Notes under the pieces: generated by a model
The model's database searches: none
What the model was told of the DNA's origin: nothing
The model's input: only the letters and a program-made list of their open reading frames with translations
Position numbers and translations under genes: made by a program
Assembly (NCBI GenBank): GCA_016916535.1
Contig: CP070276.1
Location: 186,001 to 250,000 of the forward strand
DNA: 64,000 bases
Direction: 5' to 3'
DNA from: Dysgonomonadaceae bacterium zrk40
GTDB lineage: Bacteria > Bacteroidota > Bacteroidia > Bacteroidales > Dysgonomonadaceae
In this document: in pieces, positions 6,916-14,705 of the stretch
How positions within the stretch are numbered: the stretch's first letter is position 1
How the letters are laid out: each line of letters opens with the position of its first letter

Positions 6916-8766
6916 TTAAATCCTGATCGATCCAAATAAGTGATTTGATGTTTTGAGATTAATGAAATCTCTCACCAATTTGATTTCCCCGTATGCTTCA
7001 TCCATCTCATCCGGCAGGTAGTCAACAATTGGATTACTCACTATCTCAACAGAACTTACGGCAAGCAATTCATTATACTCTGAATCGTTCATATGCGAAT
7101 AGAATCTGTCTCGCGCATCATTTAAAGCTAATTGGCTGAATTTATTGCTGTTTACAATTATCTCCGCTTTCTTCTCAATCACTTCATCAGGGAAAAGAAC
7201 TTTTGACTTATTGAACATCTTGAAAATTATTGAAGAACATCTTGAATCATGCTTAAAGCGTACTTTAAAAGCTAAATCATTAAAATCTTGATCATTATGC
7301 ATATTAATTGTATAGGCAGACTGCTTAACAGGTCTTGCATTGGGTTGGATTCCTATAGGATGCAAATTCCAATCATTTGTAAATGGATTACTATCCTCAT
7401 ATACATAGAATACCCCCTGTGGTTCTTTTTCAGAAGGGATATAGGATTCTTTCTTAACTCCGTCACCTTTGATATATTCGGTACAAGCAAAAAAAGTGGC
7501 AATCCATTTATCCGTAGTCAAATCCAGATGTTCAGTTTTGGTACCATAATGCTGTGCCAATGCAGTATTATTAATATGCATCTTACAATGTTGCACATCT
7601 CCACTCCTGGTTTGTGTTGACAGGCCCAATTGAAACAATTCTGACAAAGGGTGTTTATTCACAATTCTTGAAAATTCACACAACTTAAGCCTTTCCTTAA
7701 ATATTTTATTTTTGCACTTTAGTCTATGCAAAGAGGATTGACATTTCTCATAACAGGTATTCTGTCCTCTATAATACCAATTTTTCACTCTACATCTTGG
7801 CAAGAAAAGCAACTCATTTTCATAATATGTTACTTTATCCAATTCTTTCCATTCTTCATGAAAAGGAATAGATTTACCAATTGGACTATTGTCATACATC
7901 AATGCATATTTCTCTTCATCGTAAGAAAGAACCTCAAGTAATTCAAATATATTAGGCAACTCTTCTGTATCTTTAACAGTAAAATGACCAAATTTGTGAT
8001 AGAGCATGGATTCTGAAACTTTATAGTCTGGAAAATTATTCCAATACAATCCCCATTCTTCTAAGGTAGGAATGTGTTCATTGGATTCCCTAAAATGCTT
8101 TCGCAGATCATCTGATAAAACCTCTTGGACATTTGTACTTCTATTGTAGTATTTGGGTTCGTCTCTAGAAGGAATTCTCATCTTTATGTTTCCGACACTC
8201 TTGGCCTTTTCTTCAAATAACATTGCTCCATAATAGTCAAAATTCCTATAATTGAATGCTATGAGTCTGTATTGAAGTTGCCGAAAACCTTTGATAAATT
8301 CAACTGTGTTCAATCTTCCAAAATTCACAAACGACTTTTCTGCGTACCACAAAAGAGACAAAGACAAAGCAGGAAATTTAAATTGACACACAACTCCCAT
8401 CATCAGGTTATCGCATGCAAATTGAAGAGCATGATCAAATTGATCGTGATATCCTTTATTTTCAGCCAACATCGATAAAACATAATAAATTTCATCCCAC
8501 ATCTCGTAGCATCTGATAATTTCTGCGACGTCTACCATTGCTAATACAGCGGATTCAATTTCATCACTATTTAATCTTAGCATGGCACGGTTGTAACCAT
8601 ACAATATCTGTAAAAAAGGGGGAGCATCTTCACGAGGCACCACCCGTTCATCGTTGCCCAGATATTTGATAAGAACAGAATCAATTGTTTTTGCTCCATC
8701 AAAATCATTCGAATCAATTGAAACTGCAAACTTATCAACTAGAATACGTAATTCATTGTATATCAT
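6916..8766 (-). CDS. FRG-domain protein with large unassigned N-terminus
   Basis: A 616-residue protein. The FRG domain is at about residues 330-470: YYRGQ at 331-335, then LAQHYGTKTEHLDLTTD at 403-419 and WIATFFACTEY, matching the YRGQ...LAQHYG...LDWT...FFA signature. FRG proteins are frequent in phage-defence islands, but their chemistry is not settled. The first 320 residues show no motif I recognise; the stretch at 60-190 is helical and could be TPR-like. It lies downstream of the type III res gene on the same strand but after a 313-base gap, so it is probably its own unit with its own terminator. A run of eight G sits 26-33 bases before the start on the coding strand. Confidence 0.75.
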   Translation of the reverse strand: MIYNELRILVDKFAVSIDSNDFDGAKTIDSVLIKYLGNDERVVPREDAPPFLQILYGYNRAMLRLNSDEIESAVLAMVDVAEIIRCYEMWDEIYYVLSMLAENKGYHDQFDHALQFACDNLMMGVVCQFKFPALSLSLLWYAEKSFVNFGRLNTVEFIKGFRQLQYRLIAFNYRNFDYYGAMLFEEKAKSVGNIKMRIPSRDEPKYYNRSTNVQEVLSDDLRKHFRESNEHIPTLEEWGLYWNNFPDYKVSESMLYHKFGHFTVKDTEELPNIFELLEVLSYDEEKYALMYDNSPIGKSIPFHEEWKELDKVTYYENELLFLPRCRVKNWYYRGQNTCYEKCQSSLHRLKCKNKIFKERLKLCEFSRIVNKHPLSELFQLGLSTQTRSGDVQHCKMHINNTALAQHYGTKTEHLDLTTDKWIATFFACTEYIKGDGVKKESYIPSEKEPQGVFYVYEDSNPFTNDWNLHPIGIQPNARPVKQSAYTINMHNDQDFNDLAFKVRFKHDSRCSSIIFKMFNKSKVLFPDEVIEKKAEIIVNSNKFSQLALNDARDRFYSHMNDSEYNELLAVSSVEIVSNPIVDYLPDEMDEAYGEIKLVRDFINLKTSNHLFGSIRI

Positions 8767-9079
8767 TAAGCTTGTTCTTTATAAATGACCTCCCCCCCCT
8801 AAAAAGATATTTACGAGTACAATGTTTTGATGTCATACAGATTCTTGATAAGCCACGTGCTCAAAGTGTGTAATGATGTACTTGACCTTCTGTAAAAGCA
8901 ATGGACTTCGTTTACTTCTCCGATTCACTGATTACTCTTTTTTCATTGTTATTCCAATGCCAAACAAAGTTAATAATTTTGTCTAATTCTGAACTGTAAT
9001 GCAAATAGGGAAACGCTTCAATACCATTTTATACATTTCGGATAAATGGTATCAGATAAATCAGCATTAAAAAAGACTT
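8767..9079 (-). other. Gap between res and the FRG gene
   Basis: No gene is seen in this 313-base stretch. It holds a G8 tract on the coding strand (8792-8799), a possible minus-strand -7 element TAACTTTG (8965-8972), and a 9-base inverted repeat ATACCATTT / AAATGGTAT at 9021-9029 and 9044-9052, just beyond the res stop. The last could end the res transcript but has no T-run after it. Confidence 0.5.
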
Positions 9080-11758
9080 TTACATTATTCTGTAATTGGC
9101 GACTAAAAAATTGAATGATACATTTTTGCTCACTGCCGTGTGTGGAATCAACAGGTATTGCCAGGGCTTTCCTCCATTTTGGGAAGTAAATTCAGTGGCA
9201 TTCTTGCAGTAGGTCAATGCTGCGGATGTCTTCTGCAAAACATCGTCGTTCTTCAATTCATTTGAAGCTTTGGTTTCAACCATATAGATCGCATCGTTTG
9301 TTTCTACAACGAAATCAGGTTCGTACTTTTTTGAATTGTTGTCCCAATACATTCTGAACTGATTGGGAGCTGGCCTTAACCATTTCAACACATTGGCATC
9401 GGTCTCCAGAACAAAAGTGAGATCGAGTTCGGTTTTGCTGTCGAACTTATATTCGAAATGACACGCTTTTTCAAATCCCCTGAAAACAAGCTTTGGAACC
9501 AATGCAGGGGGAACAACCTCCCTATAGTCTTTGTAACCAAAATTGATCAACGCAGAAAAGTTCCAAGGTTCGATCTTTTGAAATGGAAGGATGCTCTTCG
9601 CCTTATAATCCGATTGTTGCAGGTTGAAATTCTCAGGCGACTTCATCTGCTGATAGATCTTCTCAGCAATTGTCGCTTTGAACTGGAATATTGTTTGCGG
9701 GAGTTCATCCTTCTTCTCGATTTTCTTCGCTACCGCTTTATATGCCTGGGTAGCCAGGTGGTGCAACAATTCCGCATTGTCGTCATAGTCGATCTCCGGA
9801 TAATCGATGAGTTCCGAAATAATCATTTTTACTGGATGACCATACGAACCGCTCGATTTTGCTTTAAGCGTTTCCACGACCTTGTCTTTAAGACCGAGAC
9901 GAATGATTTCCTGATCCAACGACTGGTAATTCAGGTAGGTGGTGTCCAGGTCAAAAAACCTGAATTCCGCTGTCACATCACCCTGAACCAGGTCCATCCG
10001 TGGTATTTCGATGATAATCTTTTTATATTCATTGACCAATGTATCATATACTTCAACAGCCTCTTTCAGGATATCCCCTGCAAATAGATTCAATTGCCCC
10101 TTGGTGAGGTTCTCTTCCACCTGACGTATTACCTTTCTTTTCACCTCAGGTTTATTCAAATCATTCACATTCCGCACTTCAGGCAGTGCATTAAAGCTGG
10201 GTAGTATATGAATGATGGCCATTTTGGCATCCAAGTTGTTCTGCGCTTTCTGTTTTACCACCTTGTCGGATATTGTGTTTACTTTCTCCTGTTCCTTTTC
10301 AAAGGCTATATCCACAACCGGTTTGGAAGTGACAGGGACCGACTTGTTGCTCAGATCCTCCTCGGGGATCTCGACATAGCTCATTTTATTCAGCAATGAA
10401 TCCGGATCCTGGGCAGCATCTATGACAGCCTGAAAATTCTCGTGGGCGACAACCGTCAACTTATCGATCTTATCTACACCCGTCCGTTTGCCGTCATACG
10501 GCAATCGCAGGCCCCGTCCTATGGTCTGTTCAATAAGTATGGATGCATTTGCTGCTCTCAACGGAACAATCGTGTACAAGTTGGTCACATCCCACCCCTC
10601 CTTGAGCATATTCACGTGAATCACAATTTCAATCTCGTTGTCGGGACTCTCGAGCGAGACAAACTGCGATTCTATATCCTCGTCATTCCGGGTGGAAGAA
10701 TCAATCTGAAGTACCTTACCCATGTACTCTCCCTCGTAAAATTCGGAAGAATTAATCAAATTGTATATCTCCGAGGCGTGGGTAATATCCTTGCAAACGA
10801 CAAGAATGAACGGCTTGACCATTTTCACCTCGTTGTTCAAAGCAAAAATCTCCAGTTCCGTTTTTGTATCCTGATGGATGCTGATCGCATCTTCCAGTTT
10901 GATGATCTCAATCTCCCTGTCGGTCAAGTTACCTTTAATAAAATTCTTCCTTGTTGCAATCGCCGGATTTTTCACATATTTCCCATCAGCCAGGGCCTGA
11001 GCCAACGAATATTCATACACAATATTCCGGAACATATTCCCTGCTTCGTCGAAAGGAGTTGCCGTAAGTTCTATACCCAGTACCGGTTTTAGTTCATTGA
11101 TCGCATTCTTTGAAGCATCAGCGTGATACCTATGTGCCTCATCCATCAGGATCACCAAATCATCTAATTTTGATAGATAATCCCAGTACGACTGACCTAG
11201 GTATTCAGAAAGTCGCTTTATTCTTGGGGCAAGCGAGACGCCACCTCTCCTTGTCCCTCTATTTTCCGAATTGAATTTCGCAATATTGAAGATATTGATC
11301 CTGATCTCCTCTTTCTCATACAATCGGCCTTGTTCATTGTAATTTTCTCCTGTAATTATGACCGGGCGATTGTGTACAAATTCTGAAATACCGGAAAACA
11401 GGTATTTATGATATGTAGGATTACCAAAGTCCTCGATCAGTTTTTCATAAATTGTAAGATTGGGAGCCAGTACGAAGAAGTTTCGGATGCCTTTTTCGAT
11501 ATACAGGTACGATACAATTGCACCCATTAATCGGGTCTTGCCCACACCAGTGGCGATAGAGAAGGCAATTGAAGGAAAGTCACGTTCAAAGTTAGTGCAA
11601 GAAGGATATTGATTTTTCACTTTCTCCAATTCTGTCGAAAGATCAACCTCTTTCTCGAGGGAAAGGATTTCTGTTAACCTGGCAACAATGTCGAGCGACT
11701 CTTGTAAAGGTTCGCGCAGAGAAAGACGCTGCTTGATATAACTTGCTGTACTGTTCAT
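9080..11758 (-). CDS. res: Type III restriction enzyme, Res subunit
   Basis: The ATP-dependent nuclease subunit of a type III restriction-modification system, 892 residues. Helicase motifs are in order: P-loop ATGVGKT at 69-75, MDEAHRYH (motif II) near 206, ELTATPF (motif III), and the TIGRGLRLP motif VI. The C-terminal nuclease carries D815 in YEPDFVVET and E828/K830 in MVETKAS, a normal PD-(D/E)xK arrangement. With Mod it cuts DNA after translocation between inversely oriented unmethylated sites. It starts 57 bases after mod ends, on the same strand, so the two form one operon. Length and all motifs suggest an active enzyme. The recognition sequence is set by Mod and cannot be read from here. 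Confidence 0.93.
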   Translation of the reverse strand: MNSTASYIKQRLSLREPLQESLDIVARLTEILSLEKEVDLSTELEKVKNQYPSCTNFERDFPSIAFSIATGVGKTRLMGAIVSYLYIEKGIRNFFVLAPNLTIYEKLIEDFGNPTYHKYLFSGISEFVHNRPVIITGENYNEQGRLYEKEEIRINIFNIAKFNSENRGTRRGGVSLAPRIKRLSEYLGQSYWDYLSKLDDLVILMDEAHRYHADASKNAINELKPVLGIELTATPFDEAGNMFRNIVYEYSLAQALADGKYVKNPAIATRKNFIKGNLTDREIEIIKLEDAISIHQDTKTELEIFALNNEVKMVKPFILVVCKDITHASEIYNLINSSEFYEGEYMGKVLQIDSSTRNDEDIESQFVSLESPDNEIEIVIHVNMLKEGWDVTNLYTIVPLRAANASILIEQTIGRGLRLPYDGKRTGVDKIDKLTVVAHENFQAVIDAAQDPDSLLNKMSYVEIPEEDLSNKSVPVTSKPVVDIAFEKEQEKVNTISDKVVKQKAQNNLDAKMAIIHILPSFNALPEVRNVNDLNKPEVKRKVIRQVEENLTKGQLNLFAGDILKEAVEVYDTLVNEYKKIIIEIPRMDLVQGDVTAEFRFFDLDTTYLNYQSLDQEIIRLGLKDKVVETLKAKSSGSYGHPVKMIISELIDYPEIDYDDNAELLHHLATQAYKAVAKKIEKKDELPQTIFQFKATIAEKIYQQMKSPENFNLQQSDYKAKSILPFQKIEPWNFSALINFGYKDYREVVPPALVPKLVFRGFEKACHFEYKFDSKTELDLTFVLETDANVLKWLRPAPNQFRMYWDNNSKKYEPDFVVETNDAIYMVETKASNELKNDDVLQKTSAALTYCKNATEFTSQNGGKPWQYLLIPHTAVSKNVSFNFLVANYRIM

Positions 11759-11815
11759 TCTGTTGAATTTATCTTGTGTTCAATAATGGTTCATACGACT
11801 GGTTAATACATATGG

Positions 11816-13678
11816 TCAGTCAAAAAGTCCGGGATAGTCCTTCGGCTTTTTATTGTACTTCTTTTTTTCATCCAATAATTCCTGCACTGAAACACGTTCG
11901 TCAGGAGTTTCGGAATGTTCATCTGAAAGATCTGACTCCTGGACTGGACTGTTGATTATATTAAAGCTATAATCATCTTTTCCAAACTCACATCTGCCCA
12001 ACAACATCTGAGGAATTTTCTTAATCGTCATTCCGGGATACCTATTCTTGCACTCTTTCTGGTACGATTTGCAACAGATCAACAAGGTTTCATCGGGTTT
12101 CATTTCATCTTTGATCTGATCCAATGATTCCATAGTTAAGAATTGTGTGGTTGTATAGATGAAATCTCTTTCCGAGCTTTGCCCTTGTTTCCAAAAGATT
12201 GACTCGTGAGGATTGTATCTGAACCCTTCCTGTTTGGCCATGGCTGCTGCCAACATATCGGCATTGTACTCCTTGCTGATGATCCAATTGTCGAAATTAT
12301 CTTTTTTCAACAAACTGGGAGCAAGGGTGTAGTATTTAAATCCTCCACCACCTTTCCAATTCACGGATTTACTGATACCACCTTGATCCTCTGCATCGAC
12401 CACTCTTTTTAACCTTGGATAACAATGCGTAATAGCGTGCTCTCCAAGTTCAATCCCAATAAAACAACGATTCATTTTTAATGCTGTTGCTGCTGTTGTA
12501 CCTGATCCTAGAAATGAATCCAGAACTATATCGCCTCTATTGGTTGACATTTCAATAATTCTACTGATTAAGCTTTCTGGTTTTTTCCCATTTGGAAATT
12601 GGACTCCACCTTCTTTTGTCAAATTATTAATTGTAGAGGTAGCATCCCAATAGGTTCCGAGCCTATTTTTCTTATACAAAACACCATCTATATTTTCTCC
12701 AATGTCTCTTAACCAAGCGAGTAATCTACATTTTTCACCTTTATAAAATTGCTCATATATGACACCCTTGTTTCTCCCTGTTTTGGGTATATACTCTATT
12801 GATATTAAATCTTCAGCAATATTCAATTCTTTTCTTGAGCGGATTATTCTTTGACGAATAGAAGACTGTGCATCTTTAGCTTCAAAAATTTTACTGGAGT
12901 ACTTATAATATGCATCTTTTTCAGAAATATTTTCCTCTCGTATTACCTGATTAATGGATTTGAAAATTGGATTAATTCTACTATATAATTTAATTTCATT
13001 TTGATCACCGTCTGTTGTAGAACCAATATATTTTTTTTCACCTTCATAATATAGAATTGATGTGTATTTCCAACTTTTTCCTTGTTGTCTATAACCTTCA
13101 ACTAATTCTGCGATAGGAGTTAAATCAAATATTCCTTTAAAATTAGGGAGTGTTCCATAATTTCTTGCATAAATATGAATATATTCGAGATTTTTTTTTA
13201 ATTTTTTATCCTCCCCCCCTCCTGATGCGCCAGCAATATTCTTCATGTTTACAGAAACTGTATTAATAAAGTTATGACGACCAAACACTTCATCCATCAA
13301 TACTTTCAAATAAGCAGCTTCCTCATCATCAATTTGAACAAAAATAGCGCCATCATCTCTTAATAAACTTTTCAATATAACTAGACGTTGATTCATTAGG
13401 TTAAGCCAAACAGAATGCTCCACTCCATCATCATAGTGTTCAAATGCATTTCCTGTATTATAGGGTGGGTCAATGTAAATGCATTTAACTTTGCCCGCAT
13501 AATCCTGTTCCAGTGCTTTTAAAGCCAAAAGGTTGTCCCCGTGGATCAGCATATTCTCCGCATTGGGGTCACCATAAGAGTATTCGGGATTCTCTACCAG
13601 GATGCGGGGTTCAAGTTTGGGTTCATCACCCTTTCCAATCCAGGTGAGCTCGAGTTTTTGAAATGGTTTCTTTGCCAT
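11816..13678 (-). CDS. mod: Type III DNA adenine methyltransferase, Mod subunit
   Basis: A beta-class N6-adenine methyltransferase of 620 residues. Catalytic motif IV, IDPPYNTGN, is at 69-77 and the AdoMet-binding motif DSFLGSGTT at 387-395, the order expected of type III Mod. The region between them (about 150-340) should hold the target-recognition domain. It methylates one strand of an asymmetric site and is needed by Res for restriction. Codons 152-165 contain a dense set of homopolymers on the coding strand: G7 (13213-13219), A6 and A9 (13191-13199), in frame as sequenced, so slippage could switch the gene off. The Abi-like HEPN gene ends 67 bases upstream. Confidence 0.93.
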   Translation of the reverse strand: MAKKPFQKLELTWIGKGDEPKLEPRILVENPEYSYGDPNAENMLIHGDNLLALKALEQDYAGKVKCIYIDPPYNTGNAFEHYDDGVEHSVWLNLMNQRLVILKSLLRDDGAIFVQIDDEEAAYLKVLMDEVFGRHNFINTVSVNMKNIAGASGGGEDKKLKKNLEYIHIYARNYGTLPNFKGIFDLTPIAELVEGYRQQGKSWKYTSILYYEGEKKYIGSTTDGDQNEIKLYSRINPIFKSINQVIREENISEKDAYYKYSSKIFEAKDAQSSIRQRIIRSRKELNIAEDLISIEYIPKTGRNKGVIYEQFYKGEKCRLLAWLRDIGENIDGVLYKKNRLGTYWDATSTINNLTKEGGVQFPNGKKPESLISRIIEMSTNRGDIVLDSFLGSGTTAATALKMNRCFIGIELGEHAITHCYPRLKRVVDAEDQGGISKSVNWKGGGGFKYYTLAPSLLKKDNFDNWIISKEYNADMLAAAMAKQEGFRYNPHESIFWKQGQSSERDFIYTTTQFLTMESLDQIKDEMKPDETLLICCKSYQKECKNRYPGMTIKKIPQMLLGRCEFGKDDYSFNIINSPVQESDLSDEHSETPDERVSVQELLDEKKKYNKKPKDYPGLFD

Positions 13679-13692
13679 TATATTGTTTCTTT

Positions 13693-13700
13693 CAAATCTA
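13693..13700 (-). promoter_or_regulatory. Possible -7 element before mod
   Basis: The minus strand reads TAGATTTG (TAnnTTTG consensus) 14 bases before the mod ATG. No -33 element is visible and the leader would be very short, so mod may instead be co-transcribed with the upstream HEPN gene. Confidence 0.25.
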
Positions 13701-13745
13701 TTAATTGTGTTGAATTATCTTCCTATTATTCTATCATTCTGACCA

Positions 13746-14534
13746 TTATGAATGTATCTCCCTAAAATGTATCAGATCGAAATACAGTCTCTTCATATAA
13801 TACTTTTTTCCCGGATAGTATTTCATCACACATTTTGCGTTCTCGATTTCATACATTACGTGATCGATCCTCTTGGTCCAAAGGTTGAAATCAAGACCAA
13901 ACCAGAAAAAAAACTCTTTGATATATCCGTATATTGATTCAGCCTTATTCAGATTGAATTCAACCGTACCATCATCCTTCATCTTAAAAATGATGGGTTC
14001 ATTGTGGTACACCCGGTTCCTGAAATCGCGCACCTTATCCAGTATCTCGCAAACTTTCTTCCGATTGAATCCCTGAGGTAAATTCACAAAGATGCGCATA
14101 GGAACCCCTTTTAATATTCTCGAATGTGTAACATTAAACAGCGCAGTCCAAAAACCAAAGTTGAGATCAGCGATAATCTTGCCTTGTGAAATGGGTTTGG
14201 GAACATTTTTCATGGATTTTTCAACACTTGATTTAAGAAAGAAATTTTCCTTAATCTTTCCGGTTCGATCTCTATAAATCAAAGCATTATCCATCATAAA
14301 ACCATTTACCTGATTCAAGAGCCAATCGGCGTCATTGAAATGTCGTGATAGTTCTTCATTCAATGCATTTCTTAGGATCACCTCCACCAGTGACAAAAGA
14401 GGATAGAAGGACTGGGACAATCGTACATTCGCCTGATAAAGCTTCAACGCTTTCGGGTAATTGTTCTGACTCACATCCAAGTAGTTTTGCAATCGCGCAT
14501 CAGAAATATATTTCCTTATAGTGCCAATGTCCAC
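13746..14534 (-). CDS. Abi-like HEPN-domain protein
   Basis: A 262-residue protein with the HEPN ribonuclease signature RNRVYHNEPI: R172, polar N173 and H177 form the Rx4H motif. The N-terminal LVEVILRNALNEELSRHF helix and the FWTALFNVTHSRI segment match a widespread family of Abi-like proteins carrying an RNRIAHHEP-type motif. HEPN proteins of this kind are commonly RNases that act as toxins or abortive-infection effectors (family knowledge; not shown here). The gene lies between the SNF2 helicase and mod on the same strand, 67 bases before mod, and probably shares the restriction operon. No separate antitoxin gene is next to it, which suggests the restriction proteins may restrain it (inference). 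Confidence 0.75.
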   Translation of the reverse strand: MDIGTIRKYISDARLQNYLDVSQNNYPKALKLYQANVRLSQSFYPLLSLVEVILRNALNEELSRHFNDADWLLNQVNGFMMDNALIYRDRTGKIKENFFLKSSVEKSMKNVPKPISQGKIIADLNFGFWTALFNVTHSRILKGVPMRIFVNLPQGFNRKKVCEILDKVRDFRNRVYHNEPIIFKMKDDGTVEFNLNKAESIYGYIKEFFFWFGLDFNLWTKRIDHVMYEIENAKCVMKYYPGKKYYMKRLYFDLIHFREIHS

Positions 14535-14679
14535 AGAAATAAAAAGTTAATTATTCAAATAATCCTGAATTTAGTCCTCTCTTTCCTTGTAAATATCATC
14601 TTTGATATATATATTTGCATCGTAATACTTATTCAAGCCTCTTTACATAACCTGTAAACGTAAGTAAGTGAAAAGAATT

Positions 14680-14705
14680 AAGCCCGTTTCGACGGGCTTT
14701 TTTTT
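14680..14705 (-). terminator. Terminator after the SNF2 helicase gene, possibly bidirectional
   Basis: A perfect 8-base stem AAGCCCGT / ACGGGCTT closing a TTCG tetraloop (14680-14699). The helicase stop codon (14704-14706) lies in the flanking A/T run. On the minus strand the hairpin is followed by a moderate T-rich stretch; on the plus strand it is followed by an unbroken T run. It should end the helicase transcript and would stop any plus-strand transcript even better. Confidence 0.75.

Noticed and set aside
6708-6935. A 75-codon minus-strand frame over the IS66 right end
   Set aside because: It runs through the FRG terminator and IS end and overlaps the 3' end of the FRG gene; no coding signs.
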